From: Leptospira harrisiae
GTDB taxonomy: Bacteria > Spirochaetota > Leptospiria > Leptospirales > Leptospiraceae
Assembly: GCF_002811945.1 (NCBI RefSeq)
Contig: NZ_NPDX01000005.1
Span: 124,001-188,000, forward strand
Direction: 5' to 3'
Length of the DNA stretch: 64,000 bases
The notes beneath the pieces are model-generated. The model saw nothing but the letters and a program-made list of their open reading frames with translations. It did not search any database and was not told where the DNA came from. Of the stretch, positions 20,142 to 28,848 are shown piece by piece (positions within the stretch are counted from its first letter, which is position 1; every line of letters starts with the position of its first letter). The translations under genes and the position numbers were made by a program.

Positions 20142-20795
20142 ATGGCAACGAAAAAATCATCATCTGCCGCTAAGAAGAAGGCTGTTAAAAAAGCGGCTAA
20201 GAAAACAAATACGGTTAAGAAACAATCTACAAGAAACGAAAGTGCATCACTTTTCAGAAACGATGAGTCCGCGCAAGTTTCCCTTCAATCCCCGGTGTCT
20301 CATTCCGAAGGATCTTCTCAAACAAAAGAATCAGGAAATGGAGTGTATCTATTTTTGGTTCTTGCCGGTGTACTCGCGATCGGGTACTTAGGATACGTAA
20401 AATATTTCAAAACAAAAGCACCTGCTCCAGTGGCAACTGCTTCTGTTCCAGCGGATGCACAAACCAAACCAGTTGCTGCAGAACCTGAGAAAAAAGTAGA
20501 AGAGTCTCCTGCACCTGCAGAAGAATCGACAGCAGGGTTTCTCGTGGACAAAGTAGCATCTAAAAAATGGTCAGAAGCAGCTACGTATTGTAAATCAGTA
20601 GGTGGAGTGGTTCCTTCTAAAGAAGATCTCGTAAAATTTGCAGCAACTGCGCCAAAAGAGATTAAATCTAGCGAAGAGAAATATTGGACCAAAACTGAAG
20701 TGGATAAGAAGTCTGGTTTGGCTTACCGTTTTTCAAATGGAAAAGCACCAAAAGTGGACAAAGCTACTTCTCTAAAAGTTCTTTGTAAAAACTAA
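20142..20795 (+). CDS. Membrane protein with histone-H1-like lysine-rich N-terminus
   Basis: 217 residues from ATG 20142, which has AAGGA 8 nt upstream (an upstream GTG at 20097 is not credible). Residues 1-35 are Lys/Ala/Ser-rich with AKK-type repeats like histone H1 tails. One membrane helix (about 65-83) follows, then an Ala/Pro/Glu-rich linker and a C-terminal domain (about 130-217) with two Cys and the pattern KWSEAATYCKS...YWTKTEV, resembling DUF1566/lectin-like domains. The basic tail would face the cytoplasm and could touch DNA or the envelope. I do not recognise a named family. It ends 3 bp from the convergent ACT gene. Confidence 0.75.
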   Translation: MATKKSSSAAKKKAVKKAAKKTNTVKKQSTRNESASLFRNDESAQVSLQSPVSHSEGSSQTKESGNGVYLFLVLAGVLAIGYLGYVKYFKTKAPAPVATASVPADAQTKPVAAEPEKKVEESPAPAEESTAGFLVDKVASKKWSEAATYCKSVGGVVPSKEDLVKFAATAPKEIKSSEEKYWTKTEVDKKSGLAYRFSNGKAPKVDKATSLKVLCKN

Positions 20796-20798
20796 TCT

Positions 20799-21410
20799 CT
20801 AACGAGAGTTCGATTGGATCGGGGCTAGAATTTCTTTTCTGATTTTGTCAGCAAGATCAGAAGAAGCAAACATCTTCCCCGATGCATCAGTTAAATAAAA
20901 ACTATCTTTTGCCCGGCCTGTTTCAAAGTCCGTTTCAATGGTTGCACTACGAATGTTAATTTGGTTTTGCATTAAAATGCGAGATACATAATACAACAAA
21001 CCTCGTCCGGCACTACTTTCCAAATACAAACAAGTTTCGCTCCTTTCTGGCAGATCACTAAAAATGAATTCTGGAGTTTCACGAAAGAAGGTGGCAATGG
21101 CAGGTTCTTGGATTTGTAATTTCTCCAAAATTTCTTCAAACTTTGTATTTTTAGAAAATAAGGAATCCATCATCATCCCTAGTTTGAATGCGGCTTGGGT
21201 GGTATCCCCGCCATCTGCTTGTAAAATGAACGAATCGATTGTAAATTCTCTGCCTTTCTCAATAACTGTACTAAGTTCGCCGGAAAGGATGTCCATTTTA
21301 AGTGCATAAATGATCGTAGCGATTCGGTGAAAGGTACCGATCTGGGTAGAATCTGTTTTAAGGGAAATAAGGATATTTTCCTTCTCTCGTTTGTACTGAA
21401 ACTCGATCAA
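20799..21410 (-). CDS. Tandem ACT-domain protein, GlnD C-terminus-like
   Basis: About 203 residues with two ACT-like repeats. The second (about 130-195) reads like the last part of the uridylyltransferase GlnD: GRGLLYYVSRILMQNQINIRSA followed by KDSFYLTD. No nucleotidyltransferase or HD domain is present, so it is a free-standing regulatory module, possibly binding amino acids. The frame extends to ATG 21506, but that would overlap the divergent gene; the TTG at 21410 has GGGAAAGGG about 10 nt upstream and is chosen. Role unknown. Confidence 0.72.
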   Translation of the reverse strand: MIEFQYKREKENILISLKTDSTQIGTFHRIATIIYALKMDILSGELSTVIEKGREFTIDSFILQADGGDTTQAAFKLGMMMDSLFSKNTKFEEILEKLQIQEPAIATFFRETPEFIFSDLPERSETCLYLESSAGRGLLYYVSRILMQNQINIRSATIETDFETGRAKDSFYLTDASGKMFASSDLADKIRKEILAPIQSNSR

Positions 21411-21486
21411 TGTGGTATTTCCCTTTCCCACAGATTGTATACACGCACAGGAAATTTCAATCAAAAGGTTTCTGCAAAATAGGCCG

Positions 21487-22773
21487 ATGATGATAAAAGA
21501 CAGCATGAAGAACTTGTTAATGATTCTATTCGTTTGGGGAATTGTGACCTCACCCCTTGTTTCACAAGAGGATACTTCGGAAGAATCTCCTTTTGCATCG
21601 ACAAAAAGAAAAGTCCAACTTTGGAAAGGTGAAGTTGTCGGTGTTTATAAAAATAGACTTTGGATCAAAGTTCGGATTTATCGCAATCAACGCATTTCCA
21701 AACTATCTCTCGCAGAAATTAAATCTTTATTTGCTGAAACAAAAGAATTTCCTGTATATCAAAAACTGACAGACCTAAAACAAGGGGTTCTCGTAGTTCG
21801 CGATACCGTCTGGGAAGAAAAACATATTAATAAAAAAAATCAATTCATTGAAGTGGTATTGGTAGGTGATTATAAACCTGATCTAAGTTCAAAAATGAAA
21901 GAGATCACAACAGATGCCTACATCTCCAGTTATATTGAAGAAGATTTTTTTACGGAACCAGATGCATTTTTTAAAGGAAGATTTACTCCTCCCAGAAAAA
22001 CAGTCTTTCATCCCAAGGATAGAAAAGAAATGGTTCTTGTGACCAGGGGTCTTTTGTTATACGGCCAAGGGACAGATCCTTCCTCTGAAAGTTTTAATCC
22101 TTATTTTTTAGAACCAAAACCATCGAACTTGAAAGAGATTCCCTCCTTTTATATTGATAAGTATGAAGTCACCAATGCGGAATATGCATACTTCTTAAAA
22201 CAAACCAATACTCCAAGTCCTCCTCATTGGATTGGGGGAAAATATCCAGAAGGGGAAGGCGATTTTCCAGTAATCCATCTTACTTATAGAGATGTGGAAC
22301 GTTACGCGAGCTGGGTTGGAAAACGAATTCCTACTGAGTGGGAATGGGAAAAAGCGGCTCGTGGACCAGGTGTGATTGAATTTACCAATAGAGATGAAAC
22401 CTTAGGTTATCAAATCATTGCCACCAAATATCCATTTGGTGACGAATACGATTCTTTATATTGTAATACAAGAGAATCAAAAATAGGAAAGGCTCAATCG
22501 GTATTGGACTTATCAACCGAAGGGGCAAGCCCATATGGCGCAATTGGTATGTGCGGTAATGCAGCAGAATGGACTTCCAGTGATTACCAATTGTATCCTG
22601 GACATCATATTAAGAACTTTTCTTTTGGAAAAATGTATAAAGTGATTCGCGGTGGTTCCTATTCAGATTCCGCAAAAAATTCGACTGCAACAGCCAGATC
22701 TTATGGTGGGATTCCCAACCTATCTGAAGATAGGCGAGCGGGATTTCGATTGGTAATGGACTACCGAGATTAA
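21487..22773 (+). CDS. Exported formylglycine-generating-enzyme-fold (SUMF1-like) protein
   Basis: About 428 residues with a signal peptide (KNLLMILFVWGIVTSPLVS). The start is ATG 21487 or 21505; an in-frame ATG at 21412 lies too far upstream of it. Residues about 30-170 are a variable domain. The C-terminal 240 residues are the FGE/SUMF1 fold: PSFYIDKYEVTNAEYAYFL, RIPTEWEWEKAARG, GMCGNAAEWTSS, KVIRGGSYSD and RAGFRLV. The active-site Cys pair of true formylglycine enzymes is absent after RGGSY, so it is likely a non-catalytic binding or scaffold version. It ends 1 bp from the convergent MarR gene. Confidence 0.82.
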   Translation: MMIKDSMKNLLMILFVWGIVTSPLVSQEDTSEESPFASTKRKVQLWKGEVVGVYKNRLWIKVRIYRNQRISKLSLAEIKSLFAETKEFPVYQKLTDLKQGVLVVRDTVWEEKHINKKNQFIEVVLVGDYKPDLSSKMKEITTDAYISSYIEEDFFTEPDAFFKGRFTPPRKTVFHPKDRKEMVLVTRGLLLYGQGTDPSSESFNPYFLEPKPSNLKEIPSFYIDKYEVTNAEYAYFLKQTNTPSPPHWIGGKYPEGEGDFPVIHLTYRDVERYASWVGKRIPTEWEWEKAARGPGVIEFTNRDETLGYQIIATKYPFGDEYDSLYCNTRESKIGKAQSVLDLSTEGASPYGAIGMCGNAAEWTSSDYQLYPGHHIKNFSFGKMYKVIRGGSYSDSAKNSTATARSYGGIPNLSEDRRAGFRLVMDYRD

Positions 22774-22774
22774 A

Positions 22775-23236
22775 TTATTTGCAGATGACGTCGGTTTTTT
22801 TGCCGAGCTTTTTACAAATCTTTCCAAGGACTTCTTGTTCTTCTGGCGATAAAACAGCAAACTCAGAAGTAATTCGTTTTACATGGTCGGGAAAAACTTG
22901 TTCTATAAGTTTTTTTCCATCGTTAGTTAGGTGGACAGAAATAAACCTTCTGTCTTCCACACCACGCACACGTTCAACGAGACTTCTTTTTTCCAGGTTA
23001 TCAATCACAAGGGTGATGTTTCCTGTACTCTTTAAAATTTTATCCCCAAGTTCTTTTTGGCAAAGTGGCCCCAAATGGTACAAGGTCTCCAAAACTCCAA
23101 ACTGACTTTCTGAAATATTCCACTTGGTAAATTCAGAAATGAGTCGAGATGATAGAGATTCGGCAGCACGTTTTAATTTAATAAACGCATCGAGTGCCTG
23201 TACTTCTTTTTTTGAGCCTTTGAATTTTGTTCCCAT
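22775..23236 (-). CDS. MarR-family transcriptional regulator
   Basis: 153 residues, a winged-helix repressor. The recognition region is QKELGDKILKSTGNITLVIDNLEKRSLVERV followed by the wing DRRFISVHLTNDGKKLI (split here only for length). The family represses nearby genes and is released by small aromatic or lipid ligands. It lies 37 bp downstream of the FAD oxidoreductase gene, likely as the last gene of that operon, which would suit autoregulation of the unit. The start ATG is 23236. Confidence 0.9.
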   Translation of the reverse strand: MGTKFKGSKKEVQALDAFIKLKRAAESLSSRLISEFTKWNISESQFGVLETLYHLGPLCQKELGDKILKSTGNITLVIDNLEKRSLVERVRGVEDRRFISVHLTNDGKKLIEQVFPDHVKRITSEFAVLSPEEQEVLGKICKKLGKKTDVICK

Positions 23237-23273
23237 TAATTTAATATCAAACTATCAAATCTTAAACCAATTG

Positions 23274-24860
23274 TCAACTGGTTTCTTGGCTCTTTTGGAA
23301 AAGTTCCTTCATGAGCCGGAGAGTTCCAGTAAGCCCCAAAACCACAGAGGAGGCTGCTACTCCGCCCATTAAGGCACCGGCCACCCCAGGTGAGCAGGCA
23401 TCCGCACCCGTTAGGTAAAGATTTTTGATCGTTGTCCTCACACCTAACCATTCTTGTTTGAAGCGTTCCGGTGTACAGGAAAGTCCATAAATCGATCCTT
23501 CTTTATGTCCTGTAAAAAATTCAGTTGTTATGGGTGTGGAGAGTTCTGTGAATTCGATTAAGTCACGGAAACCAGGAAATCGTTTTTCTAAAAATTCTAA
23601 CATTCCTTCTGTGATGGTTTCTTTGAGTTGGCTGTATTCTTCTCCCCGTTTTTTCCAAGGTTCGTCCTTCCATTTGGCAAATAGCGAGTAGTCGGCAAAA
23701 CTAATCGCCTCGGCAGTGTGGCCTTCTGCCTCTGGATTTTTTAAAGAAGGAAAGGAAAGATACATCATGGGAGGTTTTCCCTCCGTCAAATCATTTCGTT
23801 TCGCATAACTAGCGTCATGGTTAATGTCAGGGAAGATCCAATGGTTTTCGCCATGAAATCCGAGTTTTGTAGGAGACTCTTTAAAACCGATATAAAGTGT
23901 GATGGATGTGGTTCCTTGAGTGCTAAGAGATTCCAAAGGTTTTTGAAAAGATACAGAATGTTCTTTTGGTAATAGTTTGTTGTAGGTTGTGTAAGCGCCT
24001 GCATCCGAAACAATCACATCAGCAAAAAATTCCTGTTCTGAAAAAGTTTTTCCTTTTTGAACTTCTACTTTCACACCGACAGCTTTGTCTCCTTCAAGAA
24101 GGATTTCTTTAACTGTATGTAGAATTTTTAAACTTCCTCCGTTTTCTTCCACAATGGGTTCAATGGATTCGACAATTTTGGAAGAACCACCAATAGGAAA
24201 ATAACCACCGTTAAAGTAATGGGCTACAATCATGGAATGGATGGCAAAGGAGGATGTGGCAGGGGGAAGGCCGTAATCACCCCACTGCGAACAAAGAAGG
24301 GCCCTTAAGTTTTCATCCTGAATATGTGTTTCCATATATTCTTTGGTGGTGATGTAAGGTGTAGAAATGTGGTTTAGGTTTAAAAACTTTGCGGCCTTTT
24401 CAAATACGGATGGTAACGCTTTGAGAGTAAAATGCCTTCCAAACCATTGGGTAAAGGTTTCGACATCCCGAAAGTATCTATCAATGGCCTCGGATTCTAG
24501 AGGAAACTTAAGTTTTAAGTCCGATACACATTTTTCTTTTTCTCCATACACAGGAAAACTAAAATCAGGGTAATCAAATACTTCAAAGGGTTCTTGCATC
24601 TTCTGCCATTGTACGCCTCTTCTTGTGATGGAATCAAAAAGAGTTCGTAACATGGAGCCCTTAGCAAGATCTCCAATGTAGTGAATTCCCACATCCCATT
24701 CAAACTTTCCGAGTCTTTTGAAAGTATGAGTAAAACCGCCTAACTTAAAATGACGTTCTAAAACGAGTACTTTCTTTTTGGCAACTTGAGAAAGGATAGA
24801 GGCAGCCGTGAGGCCACCAATACCAGAACCAATAATGATTACGTCATATTTATTTTCCAT
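23274..24860 (-). CDS. FAD-dependent phytoene desaturase/retinol saturase-like oxidoreductase
   Basis: 528 residues with the N-terminal FAD motif VIIIGSGIGGLTAASIL and the paired LERHFKLGGFTHTF, then VGIHYIGD. The C-terminal flavin motif NLYLTGADACSPGVAGALMGG is intact. This is the CrtI/CrtISO/RetSat superfamily, which desaturates or isomerises polyenes or reduces retinol-like compounds. The ATG shares one base with the upstream stop (TAATG), so it is translationally coupled to the DUF4139 gene. No other carotenoid gene is adjacent, so the substrate is unknown. Confidence 0.87.
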   Translation of the reverse strand: MENKYDVIIIGSGIGGLTAASILSQVAKKKVLVLERHFKLGGFTHTFKRLGKFEWDVGIHYIGDLAKGSMLRTLFDSITRRGVQWQKMQEPFEVFDYPDFSFPVYGEKEKCVSDLKLKFPLESEAIDRYFRDVETFTQWFGRHFTLKALPSVFEKAAKFLNLNHISTPYITTKEYMETHIQDENLRALLCSQWGDYGLPPATSSFAIHSMIVAHYFNGGYFPIGGSSKIVESIEPIVEENGGSLKILHTVKEILLEGDKAVGVKVEVQKGKTFSEQEFFADVIVSDAGAYTTYNKLLPKEHSVSFQKPLESLSTQGTTSITLYIGFKESPTKLGFHGENHWIFPDINHDASYAKRNDLTEGKPPMMYLSFPSLKNPEAEGHTAEAISFADYSLFAKWKDEPWKKRGEEYSQLKETITEGMLEFLEKRFPGFRDLIEFTELSTPITTEFFTGHKEGSIYGLSCTPERFKQEWLGVRTTIKNLYLTGADACSPGVAGALMGGVAASSVVLGLTGTLRLMKELFQKSQETS

Positions 24861-26293
24861 TAGTGGTACTTAGTCTCTACAGTGTATTCAACGGTCACAG
24901 TTTCGTTTGCTTTTAAAGGCACATCTGTATAAGCTCTTGTTGCAGATTCTTTTGTAAATTTATGAGAAGATTTTGTGATGGTCCAATCTCCCCAAAGGCT
25001 AGCGTAAAACCTGACTTCGATTTCTTCTTTTTTTCTGTTTCGAATTTCTGCAGAGAAAGTTGATTTGTCTCCACGAGAAAGTTTGAAAACTTCACTCGAA
25101 AGTCGTTTGCCATTAGCCACTACATCAAAGGCTTGGCCTGTTTTGATTTTTACTTCTTCATTTTCAGGTGTATGGTCGATGGTATCTTCACCTAGAAGTT
25201 GTTGTCTTCCTTTGGAATCCGCTTTGAAAACTCGAATGGTTCCTTGTGGGAGGGGACGACCTAAATTGTTTTTCTTCGCATTTTTAAAGATGTATTTGAT
25301 AGTTGCGTTATTGAAATTCTTTTCATTTCCCTCATACATTGGTAAGTTTTCAAAAACAAAAAACTTTTTGATTTCAATTCCTTCCGATTGAAATAACTGA
25401 ACTTGTTTGGTTTGATTGTAACCAATATTTGTTGGTTGGTCTAAAGTATACAAATAATACTCGGACAAATTTTCCTGGTTGAATTCAGGTGCTGCCGCAG
25501 ATTCATCATATTCCTTTCGCATTGTATTTTTGACTGCGCGAGGTTGCATTGCATAGGTGTTCGTTTGGTTGGAGATTAAATTAACCTTTCCGGCAACAAG
25601 TTGCAATGTTGCATTTTTAAACTCAGCGCCAGAGTTATTATTCAAAGTAACCCAAGAATTCAAACCACAGATATTTTCCTCTTTATCCAAAACGAGGATA
25701 TAATCGGCAGACCAACCAAGTCCATTCGTTTGGTAAGAAACTTCTAATGTTTGTTCCTTTTCTAAATCGTTCTTTAATTTCCAAACAAGAGTAGGTTTCG
25801 CAAAAAGATTTTCAGGAATGGTAGGAACTGTCACTCTTCCGTTGTATCCAAGAGAAATTTCATCGCCAATTTTATACACTGGGTTTCCATTGTTTGAGAT
25901 TAACGTTGCTTTGACGGATGTGGTTTTTTCTTTGGTTTCATTGTAAAGCGTAACTTCCTTTCCAATGTATTTGTCCATCAAACGTTCAGGAGAAATTAAA
26001 TCGTATTCATAGTTTTGTTCAAAGACGGTAAGTTTTTTTGGATCCTCTCCTTTCACTCTTACGGTTTGTGGGATGATTTGAGAAGGAACATCTTCGAAAC
26101 GCAATGTACGAATTCCTTTCGATAAATTTAAAAGACGAGTTTCCCGAACAAGACCAATGCCTCCATTGTAAATGGTAACACTGACAGATTTTCGATCAGA
26201 TTGTGTAGACATATCAAATGCGGAATCTGAGGTGATCCCGGCTGTAAAGATCAGGAGTGTTAGTGTGGTGAAGCGTAATATTTTGGATTTCAT
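24860..26293 (-). CDS. DUF4139 / MuiA-like exported protein
   Basis: About 477 residues from ATG 26293, which has GGGAG 5 nt upstream; the frame reaches ATG 26344 but that lacks such support. A signal peptide (SKILRFTTLTLLIFTAGITSDSAF, split by a Thr/Leu-rich core) precedes a MuiA-type region. Seen are VSVTIYNGGIGLVRETR, YQTNGLGWSADYILVLD and the C-terminal beta-sandwich near IRNRKKEEIEVRFYASLWGDW. DUF4139/MuiA proteins are surface or periplasmic with a poorly known role. It is the first gene of an operon with the oxidoreductase and MarR. Confidence 0.8.
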   Translation of the reverse strand: MKSKILRFTTLTLLIFTAGITSDSAFDMSTQSDRKSVSVTIYNGGIGLVRETRLLNLSKGIRTLRFEDVPSQIIPQTVRVKGEDPKKLTVFEQNYEYDLISPERLMDKYIGKEVTLYNETKEKTTSVKATLISNNGNPVYKIGDEISLGYNGRVTVPTIPENLFAKPTLVWKLKNDLEKEQTLEVSYQTNGLGWSADYILVLDKEENICGLNSWVTLNNNSGAEFKNATLQLVAGKVNLISNQTNTYAMQPRAVKNTMRKEYDESAAAPEFNQENLSEYYLYTLDQPTNIGYNQTKQVQLFQSEGIEIKKFFVFENLPMYEGNEKNFNNATIKYIFKNAKKNNLGRPLPQGTIRVFKADSKGRQQLLGEDTIDHTPENEEVKIKTGQAFDVVANGKRLSSEVFKLSRGDKSTFSAEIRNRKKEEIEVRFYASLWGDWTITKSSHKFTKESATRAYTDVPLKANETVTVEYTVETKYH

Positions 26294-26385
26294 GTATTCT
26301 CCCATGAGCATTCTACAGTCTTCGAATGTAAAAAACGAATGCAACCAAAATCGTTGGGGGAAAACTGCACTTTAAGAGGATTCAA

Positions 26386-27249
26386 ATGGCAAATGTAGTG
26401 AAAATCGGGGTCATTGGTGGAACTGGCCTATATTCAATTGATGGAATGGAAATTATCAAAGAAATCCATCCTGATACACCTTGGGGCAAACCATCGGACA
26501 CGATCACCATTGGTCGGTTCAAAGGAAAAGAAATTGCATTTTTGCCAAGACACGGTAAAGGGCATTTTTTAAATCCAAGCGAAGTTCCGGCCCGAGCCAA
26601 TATAGCCGCATTAAAACAGTTAGGCGTAGAAGAAATCATTGCATTTAGTTCTGTGGGAAGTTTACGCCAAGAAATTGCTCCTAGAGATTTTGTGATTCCT
26701 TCACAAATCATTGACCGAACTAAAGCAAGACATGCTACCTTTTTTGAAAATGGAATGGTGGCACATGCTCCCTTTGCGGATCCTTTTTCAGCAGGCCTCG
26801 GTAAAAAAGTTGAAGAAGCTGCAAAACAAATAGGTCTTCCGATACATTCCAATAAAACACTCATTTGTATGGAAGGGCCTTTATTTTCTACAAGAGCCGA
26901 ATCTCATATGTACAGATCTTGGGGAGCTGATATCATCAATATGACAGTGCTTCCAGAGGCAAAACTTGCTAGAGAGGCAGAGATCCTTTACCAAATGGTT
27001 TGTATGTCTACAGACTATGATTGTTGGAAAGAAGATGAAGCACATGTCACATTGGAAATGGTTCTCGCAAACTTGAGTACGAATGCAGATACAGCGAAGA
27101 AGTTACTATCAGCTCTCATTGACCTTCTAGGAAAATCGGATGATACAAGTCTTGTGGGAAGCACAAAGTTTTCTCTTGTCACGGCTCCTGAAAAAAGAAA
27201 CCAGGAACAAATAAATAAATTAAAATTTCTTTTTCCAACTTACTTCTAG
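26386..27249 (+). CDS. mtnP: S-methyl-5'-thioadenosine phosphorylase
   Basis: 287 residues, a full-length MTA phosphorylase that splits methylthioadenosine into adenine and 5-methylthioribose-1-phosphate in methionine salvage and polyamine-linked recycling. Motifs are VIGGTGLYSI, the phosphate-binding FLPRHGKGH, and the substrate segment EGPLFSTRAESHMYRSWGAD followed by INMT. A GAGG site precedes the ATG by 6 nt. No other methionine-salvage gene is next to it. The last 4 nt overlap the convergent STAS gene. Confidence 0.96.
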   Translation: MANVVKIGVIGGTGLYSIDGMEIIKEIHPDTPWGKPSDTITIGRFKGKEIAFLPRHGKGHFLNPSEVPARANIAALKQLGVEEIIAFSSVGSLRQEIAPRDFVIPSQIIDRTKARHATFFENGMVAHAPFADPFSAGLGKKVEEAAKQIGLPIHSNKTLICMEGPLFSTRAESHMYRSWGADIINMTVLPEAKLAREAEILYQMVCMSTDYDCWKEDEAHVTLEMVLANLSTNADTAKKLLSALIDLLGKSDDTSLVGSTKFSLVTAPEKRNQEQINKLKFLFPTYF

Positions 27250-27638
27250 TCGGATTTAATAGCTTGTTCCAAAGTCGGATAGATTTGGAGCAGGCTCCTA
27301 AGTTTTGTTAGTTCTAAAACATATCTTACTTTTTCAGATGGGGAAATGATTCGAATATAACCTTTTTGTTTCATCAGTCTGGAATGAATTCCCAAACAAA
27401 CTCCGAGTCCAGAACTATCAATATAACTCACTTGTTCAAAGTTTAAGAAGATGTGATTGATTCCTTTGGAGATAAGAATTTCCAAATTTTCTTTCATAAC
27501 CTGGGAATTGTATAAGTTGATTTCGCCAGACAATTCAAAGTAAACTGCAGTTTCAGGGAGGGGGACAAATCTCTGTTGGAGGACTTCCATTTTGAAATCT
27601 CCACTTTCAACTGTGTAATCACTCCAGTTTTCGATCAT
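27246..27638 (-). CDS. STAS-domain anti-sigma-factor antagonist
   Basis: 130 residues, one STAS domain with the canonical phosphorylation loop SYIDSSGLGVCLG, so unlike the STAS protein at 18336 it should be switchable by a serine kinase. The start ATG overlaps the galactokinase stop (ATGA), so the two are translationally coupled, an unexpected link between a sugar kinase and a partner-switching protein. The 3' end overlaps mtnP by 4 nt. Confidence 0.9.
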   Translation of the reverse strand: MIENWSDYTVESGDFKMEVLQQRFVPLPETAVYFELSGEINLYNSQVMKENLEILISKGINHIFLNFEQVSYIDSSGLGVCLGIHSRLMKQKGYIRIISPSEKVRYVLELTKLRSLLQIYPTLEQAIKSD

Positions 27639-28804
27639 ATCAAAACTTCCTTTACCCCGTCTGAAATTTGAAACTTGTAGAAGTCTATTGCAACGTTAAA
27701 TTTTTGTTGATAACTTTTTTTCAAAACTTCTTCTATTTTAGAAAAATGGTCTTTAGTATCTAGTACGAGTACGCATCCTCCGAAACCACCACCAATCATT
27801 CTCGCACCAGTGACGCCCAGACTCTGCAAAGAATCAACAATGAAATCTATTTCGGAGCAAGAGACTTCAAATTCTTTAGATAAAGACCAATGGGTTTGGA
27901 AAAGTGCAGACCCAACATCTTTAAAATTACCAGATTCTAAACCATTGACGACTATTTTAGTTCTTTCTCGTTCAGAAGTGACATGATTCGTTCTTTTCCG
28001 CTCTTCATTTGTTAGGTGACAGTTTTCTAATTCTTTTTCTGTAAGATTGACATCATATAATTGTGTAAAATTTGGATACTTTGCTTTAATTTTTACCAAC
28101 GCAGACTCACATTCTGACCTACGTTGATTATAAGCACTGTCTTTCAGACTATGTTTTACTTTTGAATTGATTAGATAGAATTCATAATTTCCTAAATCAA
28201 AATGGTGGTAAGTGTATTTTAGAGTTTCAGTATTTAAAGAAATACAATCATCCTTTTTGCCTACTGCAATGATGAATTGATCCATAATTCCGCATTTGGT
28301 TCCTACAAAATTGTTCTCAGCTCTCTGCCCAATAAGAGCAATTTCTTCACGAGAAAGATGCAATCCAAAGGACTCTTTGATCGCATAACCGGTAACCACT
28401 TCAAATGCAGCCGAAGAAGAAAGCCCAGACCCTTGTGGAATATTTCCATCGACCAATAGGTCAAATCCAGGAACAGTATCGCCTAGTCTTTCGATTTCAA
28501 AAATGACACCGGCAATATAGTCTACCCATGGAGATTTTGGATTCGGTGATAATGGTTTTTTGAGTTCTACTGTTTCATTATAGGAAACCGAATGCAACCG
28601 ATAGTTTTGAGATTCATTGGGTCGCAAATACACTTGGACAAAGAAGTCAATCGCTGCTGGAAGAACAGTTCCACCCAAATAATCAACGTGTTCTCCAATT
28701 ATATTGATTCTAGCGGGTGCCTGAAACAAACGAGGCATTTGATTTGTTTTTCCAAATATTGATTCAAATTGATTCAAATTTTCTTTACTTCTTAAAGAAT
28801 CCAC
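27635..28804 (-). CDS. galK: Galactokinase (GHMP kinase family)
   Basis: 389 residues. The galactokinase signature is at 29-44 (APARINIIGEHVDYLGG-like, Asp41), the GHMP motif GSGLSSSA at about 125-132, and the catalytic Asp175 in CGIMDQF. It phosphorylates galactose or a related sugar at C1. No galT or galE lies nearby, so it may serve another sugar. The start is GTG 28804, with AAAGGA 7 nt upstream. It is divergent from pgi (44 bp between genes) and coupled to a STAS gene. The family signature is clear; the substrate is inferred. Confidence 0.92.
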   Translation of the reverse strand: MDSLRSKENLNQFESIFGKTNQMPRLFQAPARINIIGEHVDYLGGTVLPAAIDFFVQVYLRPNESQNYRLHSVSYNETVELKKPLSPNPKSPWVDYIAGVIFEIERLGDTVPGFDLLVDGNIPQGSGLSSSAAFEVVTGYAIKESFGLHLSREEIALIGQRAENNFVGTKCGIMDQFIIAVGKKDDCISLNTETLKYTYHHFDLGNYEFYLINSKVKHSLKDSAYNQRRSECESALVKIKAKYPNFTQLYDVNLTEKELENCHLTNEERKRTNHVTSERERTKIVVNGLESGNFKDVGSALFQTHWSLSKEFEVSCSEIDFIVDSLQSLGVTGARMIGGGFGGCVLVLDTKDHFSKIEEVLKKSYQQKFNVAIDFYKFQISDGVKEVLI

Positions 28805-28820
28805 TTCATCTTCCTTTCGA

Positions 28821-28848
28821 TGCTATACTTTATTCAAGGACTGGTGCT
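28821..28848 (+). promoter_or_regulatory. Extended -10 promoter of pgi
   Basis: TGC-TATACT (TATACT at 28824-28829) is an extended -10 with a poor -35 region. The ribosome site AAGGA at 28836-28840 is 8 nt from the ATG at 28849, so the leader would be very short. The galK start region lies on the other strand just upstream. Confidence 0.5.

Noticed and set aside
28761..28780. Tandem 10-bp repeat GATTCAAATT twice
   Set aside because: It lies within the N-terminal coding region of galK and is too short to suggest a repeat system.
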